DNA of 64,000 bases from Psychromonas sp. SP041 (GCF_000470315.2 NZ_CBRF02000027.1:1-64000); one strand, 5' to 3'; positions 28,749-38,555 are shown, counted from the first letter of the stretch. The notes: generated by a model from the letters alone, not told the origin. Numbers and translations are program-made.

Positions 28749-30670
28749 GCGCCTTGTCCCTCTGCATTTGCTTCATTGTCTGGCACAGCAAGTACGCCAA
28801 GCTGAGTGAACAACTGTTTTAACGATGGAACTAAATCATCAATTGATGCTATAAATTCGATATATTTATTAAAAAGTATTGATGCTACTTCTTCATCTTT
28901 ATTTGAAGTTCTAATAAAAAGAGACTGTTTTATTTTGGATTCAAGTTGAATCACGAAATCTCTAATCAACGGTTTTGACATCACTCGTTCTGGTTTAAAT
29001 TGACCATCGTCAGACCAAGAGCGCATAACTTCAACAAACTGTAAGTTTTCAAACTCAGGTCTGTTGTTTTTCTGTCCATTGAAACGCTCTTCGACAGATT
29101 TATTTAATGGTGAATCAGGGTTGCGTATATCAGCGGAGAGTTGTTGTAATAGATCTACTATATGAATTTCTGTCTCAGCATCAGGTAAAAAGTCAATCAA
29201 TGAACAAATATACCTTTTGAATATTGTTATATCTGAAAAGATCACTGATTCAATACAATACCCTTCATGACTATGTGGAGTACATTTTTTTCCAATGATT
29301 ATATTTTTCAGACTTTCATCAATAGCTGCTGTTGAGAAATCTCTGTCAAATATTGCATTCCACGACTTCCCCTTTATTAAGGATGATAATGTACGCTTGT
29401 TATATTCAATCTTTTTGACAATATTATCTTTTCCTCTTAAAGGAAAGAAAGTTACTTCCGACAAACATCCTTGAACAGGATGAATCTCTTTAATTTTTCG
29501 ATTAATCAAATGAAGGTAACTAGCATCATCGCTCCCTTCAACAAAAGCTATATGTTTAGCTTGATTTAATAACTCTAGCGATAATATTACTCCACCAAGA
29601 GCATTCTTTATTGCATCAAAGCCTGTAATATCAATTGGCTCTAGTGAACCAGAATGCTTAGCGTCATCACTTAAAAAGAAAACTTCTCCTTCTCCAGCAT
29701 TTGTAACAAATTGGTCATTATGACTGATGACAAAAAACTGGTTGTGATCGATCTTTCTTAGGTGATTCAATAAATTTTGTTGCAGTTTAGAATGGATATG
29801 TGAGTCAGGTTCATCAACTAATAGTAGTTTTAAAGGAGCATCAATAAATTCAACGGTGGCTAATATCTCGACTATTTGTAAAAAGCCACTGCCTTGTAAA
29901 TGAAGATCATATGGTTTAGAACCATTAACTGAAACATCAAGGCGGACATATTCATCTTTTTCTCGTCTGGTAGTTGGTGGTAGGGTAAATTTAACCTCTT
30001 TTTCAACTATTTCTGAAATACTTGCTTCTAGGTCAGAAATGGACTTTCTTTTAGATATGATTTTATTTCTTAAAACTTCATGAGAAGAGCCTTTTTGTAT
30101 TTTCTTCTTAATTTGGGCCTCGTTGTAATATGGCTCAAACTGATGGACTCCAGCCACAGGTCGAGTTTGATAAATAAAAATGGCTTCATCTAAAAATTTA
30201 CCTGCGCCACAAAACGCTTCAGCAAAAGCGGTAAACTGTTCCTCATCTGTTGGCTGGACACGATAAAAAGCATTTTCTATCGAGCTTGGACAAGTTACCT
30301 TAAACCCTAAGTTCCAAGTTTGAGCTTCTTCCTCATCATTGGTTAAGGCAATAGTAATTTCAGAACACTTTCCAAGCTCAGGATCTTTAGGGTTATGAAA
30401 TAAGTCTTCGTCTTTCGTTATCCTTAGAAAGTCTAAATCTTGATAGTTTACATATCGATTAGTAGATTTTTTGACCTTGTAAAATCCTTTTCTTGAGCCA
30501 AGAATATAAGTTTGATAACACTTTTCCCACAAATGAATTGCTTCAAAAACGGTAGATTTACCTGAGCTATTTTCACCAATAATGATATTAAAATCTGGAT
30601 TGGGATGTATAGAAATCTCTGCGAATGTTTTGAAGTTCTTTAAATTTATATAGCTAATTCTTAATTTCAT
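28745..30670 (-). CDS. OLD-family ATPase with Toprim nuclease domain
   Basis: This protein of about 641 aa has an ABC/SMC-type ATPase: Walker A GENSSGKST at residues 32-40, a signature-like LQGSGFLQIVEIL at 258-270, and Walker B LKLLLVDEPDSHIHS at 281-295. A Toprim domain follows, with HIAFVEGSDDASYLHL (Glu378) and the metal motif DRD at 442-444. This is the layout of OLD nucleases, the same scaffold as GajA of Gabija. It lies between hsdS and hsdR, in the same operon. I chose ATG 30670 over the TTG at 30679; it overlaps hsdR by 4 bases. A role as an added effector is inferred. Confidence 0.85.
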   Translation of the reverse strand: MKLRISYINLKNFKTFAEISIHPNPDFNIIIGENSSGKSTVFEAIHLWEKCYQTYILGSRKGFYKVKKSTNRYVNYQDLDFLRITKDEDLFHNPKDPELGKCSEITIALTNDEEEAQTWNLGFKVTCPSSIENAFYRVQPTDEEQFTAFAEAFCGAGKFLDEAIFIYQTRPVAGVHQFEPYYNEAQIKKKIQKGSSHEVLRNKIISKRKSISDLEASISEIVEKEVKFTLPPTTRREKDEYVRLDVSVNGSKPYDLHLQGSGFLQIVEILATVEFIDAPLKLLLVDEPDSHIHSKLQQNLLNHLRKIDHNQFFVISHNDQFVTNAGEGEVFFLSDDAKHSGSLEPIDITGFDAIKNALGGVILSLELLNQAKHIAFVEGSDDASYLHLINRKIKEIHPVQGCLSEVTFFPLRGKDNIVKKIEYNKRTLSSLIKGKSWNAIFDRDFSTAAIDESLKNIIIGKKCTPHSHEGYCIESVIFSDITIFKRYICSLIDFLPDAETEIHIVDLLQQLSADIRNPDSPLNKSVEERFNGQKNNRPEFENLQFVEVMRSWSDDGQFKPERVMSKPLIRDFVIQLESKIKQSLFIRTSNKDEEVASILFNKYIEFIASIDDLVPSLKQLFTQLGVLAVPDNEANAEGQGA

Positions 30671-30682
30671 AACCGTCAATCC

Positions 30683-31900
30683 CTAGACTAAAACCCTGCG
30701 CTTACCTGTTAACAACTGCTGCATTAACGCTTTTTTCTCTTGTTTTAGATCGGCAAGTTGTTGTTCTAGTAATTCGATTTCTTTATGGGAATTAGTTAAC
30801 GTAGCTGCTATTTTTTGTTGCTCTTCTAGTGATGGTAGTTTTACAAAGCAGTGACTTATTTCACCTAAGTTTATTTTCTTTGGGAAGGCTACATGAATTG
30901 TTCGTTTCCATAATTCTCTGTGAAACTCTTTAGAATTAATGTAATAAGTTAGATAGTTGGAATCGAATTGCACATTAGACTTAAAAAGAGCCAAACTAAC
31001 ATAAAAAGAAGCTTGTACATCCCAAGTCAAACACTTGGCTGTTCCAATATCTCCGATCCTTGTCATCAATATATCGTTTCTTTCTAGCTTCACTCGTTTG
31101 TTCTCTTTTTCAAATACGTCTTCAGAAATAAACTTTGTACGTGAGAAATCATTGCGTGTTAAGTGCTCAACACTATAAAAGGGAACTCCTTTCTCTACAT
31201 ACTTTGGTGTACTGTGTGTACCATCATAGATCTTGGTGAGTTGACCAACTTCAATCTCTTCCCACTCACCCTCAAACGGTTTACCTGAATTATCAAGTAG
31301 GCGCTTTCTTTGGGTATGAGCGCCTGTGAGTAATTGTTGCATTAAGGCTTTTTTCTGCTGCTTGCTGTTGTCGATTAGGCGCTCGGTGATGCTAATCGCT
31401 TTATCCCAAGTTCCAAGGATAGTGGCGATTTTTTGTTGTTCTGGGAGTGGTGGGGTTAAAATTTTTGTAGACTTGATAGTTTTTAACGACAAATTTTTAA
31501 TCGTTGAACCAGTCAGTTCAGATGTATAAAAAGACTGAGTTTTGGAACTTTTTAAAGCGTAGTAAATATAATCTACGTCTGTACACTCGGCTACATTGAT
31601 ATAACAAGCACTCTTGCCAAGAACCACATTTTCTCCATTATAATATGCTAGGTTGCCGATAGTGCCATTAATAGACATTAGGATTGTCCTATTAGTTAAA
31701 TCGCGCCAATGTTTTTCCGCATTTTCAGCACAAACGTTTTTAGTTCCTTCAGTAATTTTTATTGAACCATTTTTTAAATTATTACCGTTCACAAAATAAA
31801 TACCAGAAGATTCAACATACTTAGGAGTTGAATGAATTCCATCACTGATTTTTGTACTTAGTTCGTATAAGTGCTTATTTTCCCATCCATTAGGCACCAT
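30683..31900 (-). CDS. hsdS: Type I restriction-modification specificity subunit
   Basis: This 405-aa protein has two target recognition domains separated by conserved helices. TRD1 spans about 1-150 (SDGIHSTPKYVESSG), followed by LPEQQKIATILGTWDKAI and QQKKALMQQLLTGAHTQRK. TRD2 spans about 205-350 (IYDGTHSTPKYVEKG), followed by LEEQQKIAATLTNSHKEI and EKKALMQQLLTGKRRV. The two TRDs share the motif G-x-HSTPKYVE, so the halves may read similar half-sites. It overlaps hsdM by 11 bases and sits 12 bases upstream of the OLD-type ATG. Confidence 0.93.
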   Translation of the reverse strand: MVPNGWENKHLYELSTKISDGIHSTPKYVESSGIYFVNGNNLKNGSIKITEGTKNVCAENAEKHWRDLTNRTILMSINGTIGNLAYYNGENVVLGKSACYINVAECTDVDYIYYALKSSKTQSFYTSELTGSTIKNLSLKTIKSTKILTPPLPEQQKIATILGTWDKAISITERLIDNSKQQKKALMQQLLTGAHTQRKRLLDNSGKPFEGEWEEIEVGQLTKIYDGTHSTPKYVEKGVPFYSVEHLTRNDFSRTKFISEDVFEKENKRVKLERNDILMTRIGDIGTAKCLTWDVQASFYVSLALFKSNVQFDSNYLTYYINSKEFHRELWKRTIHVAFPKKINLGEISHCFVKLPSLEEQQKIAATLTNSHKEIELLEQQLADLKQEKKALMQQLLTGKRRVLV

Positions 31901-33407
31901 AACCCAACTCCTTTAAGTAGCCTTCCATTTCTGCTTCAAGGGTATTGAGTTCATTTTTAAGCTCAACACGCTCAGTACGTACTGTCACCAAATCAATTTC
32001 AGCTTCTTCTTCAAAGGTATCAACATAACGAGGAATATTGAGGTTAAAATCATTTTCAGCAATTTCATCAAAACTGGCTAGGTAAGCATATTTATCAACA
32101 GTTTCACGGGCTTTATAAGTATCGATGATTTTTTGAATATTATCTGGTGTTAATTGGTTTTGATTTTTGCCTGATTTAAACTCACGGCTGGCATCAATAA
32201 ACAACACATTATTATCCGTTTTTTGCTTTTTAAAGAGCAAAATAGCGGCTGGAATACCTGTACCAAAGAATAGTTTTTCTGGTAAACCTATAACGGTATC
32301 AAGTAAGTTTTCTTCAATAAGTTGTTGACGAATTTTACCTTCAGATGATGCTCTGAATAACACGCCATGCGGTACAACTACACCCATGCGACCTGTTTCT
32401 GGTTTAAGGGTTTCAATCATGTGGCTGATAAACGCATAATCACCTTTGGTTTTAGGTGGTACGCCTCGTCTAAATCTGCCGTATGAATCACTGCTAGCAT
32501 CTTCATGCCCCCATTTTTCAAGAGAAAATGGTGGGTTGGCTGTGACGATGTCAAAGTGTAATAAACCTATACCGTCTTTATCTAATAACTGAGGGTTGCG
32601 AATAGTGTCTCCCCATTCAATACGGTGGTTATCTTCACCGTGCAGGAACATGTTCATTTTGGCTAGTGCCCAAGTTGCACCAATGGCTTCTTGACCAAAT
32701 AGCGCATATTTTTTTGAACCTGAGTTTTTACGCACCATTGCGCCACATTTTAATAATAATGAGCCACTACCGACACACGGATCACATATTTGATCACCCT
32801 CAACTGGCTCTAAAATGATTGCGAGTAAGTCTGAAACTTCTGGCGGAGTGTAGTATTCACCTGCGGTGGCACCACTGCCAGCGGCAAAGTGTTTAATGAG
32901 GAATTCGTAGGCATTACCAATAACATCTAAACTGCCCACACGCTCCGAGCTTAAGTTAAGAATGTCTTTGCCGAAATCTTCTAATAAGTGACGCAGTAAA
33001 TCGTTCTTTTGTTTTTCTTGGCCTAATTTGTCGGTATTAAAACTGATGTCTTGGAATACGTTTTTAAGCTTAGTGCCGTTGGCTTCTTCTAAAGCATGTA
33101 GTGCTTGGTCAATACGTTGCCCGTTACCTGCTTGGTGACGTTGTTCGTATAAATCCCAAAAGCTAGCACCTTGAGGTAATACAAAACGCTGCTTAGACAT
33201 CATGGCTGTTATTAATTTCGGATTATCGCCATATTGCTCAACTAGCTTGCTGTGATCGTCTTTATAAATATCAGAGATGTATTTTAAGAACAACATGGTC
33301 AACACGAAGTCTTTGTAGGTATCTGCGTTGATAACACCTCTAAAGGTGTCGCAAGCGGCCCATACTGCTTTGTTGATATCGTCCTGATTGATTTGGCTAT
33401 TTGGCAT
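31890..33407 (-). CDS. hsdM: Type I restriction-modification DNA methyltransferase subunit
   Basis: This protein of about 505 aa is an N6-adenine methyltransferase. It has the HsdM N-terminal helical domain, then the SAM-binding motif I DPCVGSGSLL at about 209-218 and the catalytic motif IV NPPF at 291-294. YYTPPEVSDLL just before the catalytic domain is typical. The frame is open from 33464, but the ATG at 33407 (MPNSQINQDD) is preceded by AAGGA at good spacing, so I use it. It methylates host DNA with HsdS, and is needed with HsdR for restriction. Confidence 0.94.
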   Translation of the reverse strand: MPNSQINQDDINKAVWAACDTFRGVINADTYKDFVLTMLFLKYISDIYKDDHSKLVEQYGDNPKLITAMMSKQRFVLPQGASFWDLYEQRHQAGNGQRIDQALHALEEANGTKLKNVFQDISFNTDKLGQEKQKNDLLRHLLEDFGKDILNLSSERVGSLDVIGNAYEFLIKHFAAGSGATAGEYYTPPEVSDLLAIILEPVEGDQICDPCVGSGSLLLKCGAMVRKNSGSKKYALFGQEAIGATWALAKMNMFLHGEDNHRIEWGDTIRNPQLLDKDGIGLLHFDIVTANPPFSLEKWGHEDASSDSYGRFRRGVPPKTKGDYAFISHMIETLKPETGRMGVVVPHGVLFRASSEGKIRQQLIEENLLDTVIGLPEKLFFGTGIPAAILLFKKQKTDNNVLFIDASREFKSGKNQNQLTPDNIQKIIDTYKARETVDKYAYLASFDEIAENDFNLNIPRYVDTFEEEAEIDLVTVRTERVELKNELNTLEAEMEGYLKELGYGA

Positions 33408-33476
33408 TTTTTTATTCCTTGTATAACTATAGATTCGTTTGTTTAGTCGATTGTTTTTTATCAACTTGATTGCTCA

Positions 33477-34109
33477 TTACGCTGTTAACGCTTTGTATGC
33501 AATCGCATCAAGTTGTTGTTGTCTGTTTTCAATGAGTTGCTGTAATACTTTTTGTTCTTTTACTCCGCAGCGGTGCATAGCTGTTAATTGTCGTTGTTTT
33601 TCTATTGGCAGCATTGTAATAGGCACATATTCTAAAATTTGCCTACGTACACTCAAATAAAGTGAGCCTTCTGCCGTTGTCTGAAAATAGCGCTGTGCAG
33701 GGAGTTGATTTAGTTGCCAGCATATAAATTCTGGCGTCACTAACTCTTTAAATGCTAGTTTTATTCGTACTAAAAAGAAATGTGGTGAGCACACCGTTTG
33801 CTTTGGTAAGTCTTCTACCACTGCGGAATAATGTTTGGCTCCTTTTGCCACAAAGAGTATATCTCCAGACTTTAACCAATCGGGCTGTTTTTTACTTGTT
33901 AGCGTGGTTTTGATCAATTCATCCTGAACTATCTCACCAGTGGCTTTTGTGTTTCGAACCTGTACAACATGCACATCACCATTGATATCTGGCTCTATAG
34001 AGCCCCTAAATGGGTGTCCTGAACAGATATGTGCAATATCACCAAGCCTAGTACCATGAGTAGCGTCATAAATACTCGTATTCATTAGATTTTTAACCTT
34101 GTTGGGCAT
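33477..34109 (-). CDS. Single-TRD HsdS-like protein, first gene of the operon
   Basis: This 210-aa protein resembles half of a specificity subunit. It has one target recognition domain (GTRLGDIAHICSGHPFRGSI onwards, with DWLKSGDILFVAKGAKHYSA) and one conserved helical tail (YVPITMLPIEKQRQLTAMHR, then EQKVLQQLIENRQQQLDAIA). It lies 12 bases before the open frame of hsdM. Half-size S subunits can act as dimers or swap with full-length HsdS. Having a half S and a complete HsdS in one operon is unusual. It may also be a remnant that was kept. Confidence 0.75.
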   Translation of the reverse strand: MPNKVKNLMNTSIYDATHGTRLGDIAHICSGHPFRGSIEPDINGDVHVVQVRNTKATGEIVQDELIKTTLTSKKQPDWLKSGDILFVAKGAKHYSAVVEDLPKQTVCSPHFFLVRIKLAFKELVTPEFICWQLNQLPAQRYFQTTAEGSLYLSVRRQILEYVPITMLPIEKQRQLTAMHRCGVKEQKVLQQLIENRQQQLDAIAYKALTA

Positions 34110-34255
34110 TTTATTGATCTATGGGCAAACATATCTAGCCAATAAGTACTTTGAAGGCACTTATTGACACTTATTTAATTTATCCTTAATTATATTGACT
34201 TAGATGCAAGTAAATATCAATCATTTTATGCAGTATTTAAATATAGCAATTTGTA

Positions 34256-35697
34256 TTGACAGGCATTCATTTCGACACCATATTTAATGCTATATTGAAA
34301 TGGATCATTAAATATGAGCGGAAATTTACCAAAAGTTGTAAAAAAACCGTTAATTTAGGAAAGTTGCCTTATTTTTCTGATGTTGATGAGAATGGAAAGC
34401 ACATAGTTATGTTCCATCAAGATCATATTGTTGATCGATTTCCAAGAGTATTATCACTAACGCGAGTTGTAGATGCGCTAGAAATTAACTTATTTTTGGA
34501 ACACAGGTACAAAGGTTTGTTTATGCCACCCCAGCGAGGCGGTAAAAAGAACGCTTTGGGTCGGGTGTCGCTTGTTACCATGCATTCATTGGCAAATTCG
34601 ATGTCTTTATTTTTACAATGGATAGAATTACATAACGTTGATTGGCATGAAGTATATGCGGTGAGTGATAGCGATAAATCTAAATATTGGTTGCCTGTGT
34701 ATCGTTATCGTAAGTACCTTATTGATCAGATTATTACTAAGAAAATTGATAGAGATACAGCAAATTTGTATATCAATCATGTGCGTCAATTTTACGAATG
34801 GGCTAGAAAGCAACACCGCATTGAGAAGCTTCCTTTCAAATATAAAACAAAAGTGATTAAGAAAAAACGTAAAGACGGCAACATTCATTTATTGTTCACT
34901 CAATATGGTGCTGAAGAAAAAGGCTTTACTGTCACCACTACAGATCTATTGATCCCCAAAAAATACAAGCAGAAAAAATCTACCGATACGAGTTTATCAC
35001 CATATGATCAAGATGAGTTGCAGTTACTTTATACCAGTAATGCACTAAGTAAACTTGGGCCAAGATTAAGAGTAGATTTAGCGGTGCAATGTGGACTTAG
35101 GGCAGATGAGGTGGCAACTTTTGAAGCTAACCATGTTGTTGATCCTGCTCTTAGTGATAAATCTATTTACTTCGTCACTATTATTGGTAAGTACGATAAA
35201 GAACGCACCATCATGGTTTCAAAAGGATTAATAACATCATTATGGTTAACCGTAACGATGAAGAGCATCAACACAGACTTTCGAAGTGGCAATTAGCCAA
35301 AGGCAGTTGTGATTATGCGCCTTTGTTCTTAAATCGCTCAGGCAATTTTATGTCACCTAAATCAGTTGGAAATGTGATCTCTAAAGTACGTAAAGAACTT
35401 AGGCTTGTTGGAAAGGTATTGAAACGTGATTTCCACTACTTGCGATCAACATTTGCCACAAACCTTGCTGGCTTTTTGATCCATAAAAACCTGCCTATTG
35501 GCTTTGTGCAATTCAAACTAATGCAGTTAATGGGTTATGCTGATTTTTCGACAACACAAAAATATATCAACTTTGCTCGTTCTTTAACATTTGATAAGCA
35601 AATGGCAAGTTGGGTAGACAAATTGTTTGGTGAGTTTGTTGCACCGTTACAAGAAGACGCATTTAAAGCAGAGATCGAGGCAGACGCTAATGCTTGA
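34256..35697 (+). pseudogene. Tyrosine recombinase interrupted by a frameshift
   Basis: Two overlapping frames (34256-35296 and 35242-35697) form one tyrosine recombinase of about 480 aa. The first part has the core-binding region and the first catalytic Arg in VQCGLRADEVATF. The second part has FHYLRSTFAT (HxxR) and MGYADFSTTQKYINFA with the nucleophile Tyr; the usual His before it is replaced by Asp or Tyr. The shift lies between about 35242 and 35290. It is divergent from the R-M operon and overlaps a small partner gene, an arrangement recalling integrase sets of defence-carrying gamma-proteobacterial islands. The shift may be decay or a sequencing error. Confidence 0.75.
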
Positions 35698-36106
35698 TCA
35701 AACTATTGATTTGTCGAACCTCACAACCAAGCTTGCTGCTTTTATGACAGAAGAAAATGCTAAACGAGTGCTATTGCATTTAAGGCTCTTTAAAAATTTA
35801 TTATTAAAATACGCCATATTACGCTCAGAAACCAAGACAATACTGGATGATATTCATGTTTTTCTGACTGATGACAAGTGGTTGAACTTTGAAATATTGG
35901 CTGAGCAATTAGATAAAGGTGACGATGTGCTATTTAGACGTTGTTTGTTTCACTTTGCTAAATGTATGGAGCCTTCTGTAATAAGACCCAGTGCTGTAAA
36001 GGTTTTTGATACCGACATTGATTTATTACATTGGTATAGAAAAAGCTTTCGACTCGGACATCTACTGCGTTTTTGCTTATTTATTTGGAATAACTACACA
36101 TCATAA
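35690..36106 (+). CDS. Small unknown protein coupled to the recombinase
   Basis: I place the start at ATG 35690, which overlaps the recombinase stop by 8 bases, giving 138 aa. The frame is open further upstream, but that part is antiparallel shadow of the recombinase. The protein is mainly helical (KRVLLHLRLFKNLLLKYAIL, FRRCLFHFAKCMEPSVIR) with no known domain. The overlap suggests a partner of the recombinase. Confidence 0.6.
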   Translation: MLDQTIDLSNLTTKLAAFMTEENAKRVLLHLRLFKNLLLKYAILRSETKTILDDIHVFLTDDKWLNFEILAEQLDKGDDVLFRRCLFHFAKCMEPSVIRPSAVKVFDTDIDLLHWYRKSFRLGHLLRFCLFIWNNYTS

Positions 36107-36226
36107 GCTCAGCCTTGTAGATAAAGCCAGCAACTTGTCACAAAAATAAACTTAAAAGATAAACAGTCCTAGGCATTTATTTTTTAATACCCACTTGCAC
36201 TTATATTTATCTATCATATAATTTAA

Positions 36227-36242
36227 CTGTTTTTTTATACAG
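36227..36242 (+). promoter_or_regulatory. LexA-type SOS box
   Basis: CTGTTTTTTTATACAG fits the gammaproteobacterial LexA box CTG-N10-CAG exactly and lies 9 bases before the umuD-like start. It would repress the umuDC pair until DNA damage. Confidence 0.82.
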
Positions 36243-36251
36243 TGATTAATT

Positions 36252-36662
36252 ATGAAGTTTATTCCCATTACAGCAAGTGCAGGAATTACCGGCTTTGAAA
36301 GTCCTGCCAGTGATTATCTACAACTTCCTCTCAGTCTCGATGCGTTGCTCATCGAGCATCCAAGCGCTACCTTTATTGGCAAAGCGTATGGTCATTCTAT
36401 GCAGGGTGTTGGTATTTTTAGTGGTGATGTCTTGATTGTTGACCGCCATGTCACAGCAAAAGATGCCGATGTCATTGTTGCCAACCTGAATGGTGAATTT
36501 ATTTGTAAAATTATCAATATAAAAGAGCGTCTTTTACTCTCTGCAAACAAACAATATAAAACAATTCCAATTAATGAAAATGACCAATTTACGATTGAAG
36601 GGGTGGTTATCCGCTCTATCCGCTGTCACCGTCCTAGCCAGCTTTTAGAGGCGCATATTTAG
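36252..36662 (+). CDS. umuD: UmuD-like SOS mutagenesis protein
   Basis: This 136-aa S24-family self-cleaving protein is the partner of the Y-family polymerase. The catalytic Ser49 is in YGHSMQGVG and the Lys86 in EFICKIIN, at the same 37-residue spacing as in E. coli UmuD (60/97). The block TGFESPASDY aligns with the residues just after the RecA-stimulated cleavage site. The N-terminal arm before it is therefore about 10 residues shorter than in E. coli. It has a LexA box and overlaps umuC by one base. Confidence 0.9.
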   Translation: MKFIPITASAGITGFESPASDYLQLPLSLDALLIEHPSATFIGKAYGHSMQGVGIFSGDVLIVDRHVTAKDADVIVANLNGEFICKIINIKERLLLSANKQYKTIPINENDQFTIEGVVIRSIRCHRPSQLLEAHI

Positions 36663-37918
36663 TGTTTGCTTTAATTGATGCCAATTCATTTTACTGTAGT
36701 GCAGAGCAAGTCTTTAGGCCTGAATGGCGAGGTAAGCCCATTATTGTTTTATCTAATAACGACGGCTGTATTGTTGCTGCGAATAAACAAGCACTCGCAT
36801 TAGGCATCAAAAAATTTCAACCATTTTTTAAAGTACAACGATTTTGTGAGCAAGCCGGCATCATTGTTTGCTCTTCTAATTACGAGCTTTATGCTGATTT
36901 ATCCCACAAAATGATGCAAGTCATTGCTCGGTTTGGCCCTGAGCAATATATCTACTCGATTGATGAATCTTTCTTAAATTTTAATGGTTGTAATCAGGCC
37001 ATCCCAGATTTAGCCCTACATGCTCAAAAAATACGTCTTGCTGTTTGGAAAGAAACGCGTTTACCTGTTTGTGTTGGTATTGGGAAAACACTTACCTTAG
37101 CAAAGGTCGCTAATCACGTTGCTAAAAAATGGCCCGGATTTAATGGTGTTTGTGTATTTGATGACAATGCATTTAAACAAGAAGTGTTTGAACAACTATC
37201 GCCTAGCGATGTATGGGGTATTGGTAAAAAAACGAATGAAAAACTAAAGCAAAATGGTGTTGTAAACGTTCGCCAGTTAAGTGAGTTGAATATAAAAAAC
37301 CTACCTGTTGGTTTTAATGTGGAATTAGACAGAACGATTCAAGAGTTGAATGGTACGGCTTGCAAATTATGGGATAGCGTCAGAGCCGACAAACTACAAA
37401 TATTCTCTACAAGAAGTTTAGGAGCGCGAATCACAAGTATTGAATCTCTAAACCAAGCATTAGCAAAGCATGCGAGTATCGCCGCTGAAAAAGCCAGAAA
37501 GCAAGGTTCATTATGCGGTACGTTATTAGTCTTTGCGGCGAATAGTCCCTTTGATGACAATCCATGTAGCTATAAATTTTTACATCATTTTAATCCTGCT
37601 ACTAATGATACTACTCATTTTCTTAAAGCAATAAGTGATTATATTTACCTTATTTTTAATCCAAGCATTGCTTATTATAAAATAGGCGTTGGGTTACTCA
37701 ATTTAAGCAGTGAAACACATCAGCAGTGGGATTTATTTAATCCCCCACATGGAAATGCGCCATTAATGAATGTGCTTGATAATATTAATCAACGCTATGG
37801 CACTAATAGCGCATTTTTTATAGCGCAAGGGATCGCTGAAAAATGGGCAATGCGTAGAAACCTGCTGACACCTCAATACACCACTAACTGGCATCACATT
37901 CCGTATATTTCTTGTTAA
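36662..37918 (+). CDS. umuC: UmuC-like Y-family DNA polymerase V subunit
   Basis: This 418-aa translesion polymerase starts with FALIDANSFYCSAEQVFRP (first catalytic Asp). YSIDESFLNF holds the second Asp-Glu pair, and VCVGIGKTLTLAKVANHVAK plus VWGIGKKTNEKL mark palm and HhH regions. The C-terminal UmuC-specific region is present. The start is GTG in the context TAGTG, sharing one base with the umuD stop, so the two are coupled and damage-inducible. Mobile umuDC pairs of this kind are common on plasmids and integrative elements. Confidence 0.93.
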   Translation: MFALIDANSFYCSAEQVFRPEWRGKPIIVLSNNDGCIVAANKQALALGIKKFQPFFKVQRFCEQAGIIVCSSNYELYADLSHKMMQVIARFGPEQYIYSIDESFLNFNGCNQAIPDLALHAQKIRLAVWKETRLPVCVGIGKTLTLAKVANHVAKKWPGFNGVCVFDDNAFKQEVFEQLSPSDVWGIGKKTNEKLKQNGVVNVRQLSELNIKNLPVGFNVELDRTIQELNGTACKLWDSVRADKLQIFSTRSLGARITSIESLNQALAKHASIAAEKARKQGSLCGTLLVFAANSPFDDNPCSYKFLHHFNPATNDTTHFLKAISDYIYLIFNPSIAYYKIGVGLLNLSSETHQQWDLFNPPHGNAPLMNVLDNINQRYGTNSAFFIAQGIAEKWAMRRNLLTPQYTTNWHHIPYISC

Positions 37919-38169
37919 AATAATTACCAATAAAGGTCATGCATAACATGAGATTTTTTCAAAGCAGATAAAAAAAGATTTTTAATACTTCTTCGTTAAT
38001 ATTTATTATTGTTGAATATTATTCTGTGTGAAACTTAATAAAATTTTTCTAATAGTTTTTCTTCGGTAGTATAGATTGTTGCTTAATTAATATATTTAGT
38101 GTCCAGGCTTTGCCTGAAATGGCCTAATTTTAAATAAACTTTGCTGATTCAATAATAATTACCTAGGGT

Positions 38170-38555
38170 GTAAAAGGTTTGACACTTTTATGGGACCTCA
38201 TGACCATGATTAGGTGTAAAAGGTTTGACACTTTTATGGGACCACATGAACATGATTAGGGTGTAAAAGGTTTGACACTTTCCTGGTGCAACATGCTAAT
38301 AATTAGGATGTAAAAGATTTGACACTTTTATTAGAAGGCATACTCATTACTGGGTGTAAAAGATTTGACACTTTTCTGGGACCATATGAACATGATTAGG
38401 GTGTAAAAGGTTTGACACTTTTATGGGACCAGATGACCATGATTAGGTGTAAAAGGTTTGACACTTTTATTAGACGGAATACTCATTTCTGGGTGTAAAA
38501 GATTTGACACTTTTCTGGGACCATATGAACATGATTAGGTGTAAAAGGTTTGACC
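38170..38555. repeat. 46-bp dyad repeat array, left block
   Basis: Nine units begin with GTGTAAAAGGTTTGACAC (or a one- or two-base variant), which is itself an imperfect palindrome (14 of 18 positions symmetric). The period is 46-47 bases. The segments between cores fall into a few classes, such as ATGGGACCACATGAACATG, CCTGGTGCAACATGCTAATA, ATTAGAAGGCATACTCATTA and CTGGGACCATATGAACATG. The ninth unit is interrupted by an IS3 element. It is not a CRISPR because the intervening parts recur. It looks like an iteron or centromere-type protein-binding array. Confidence 0.88.
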
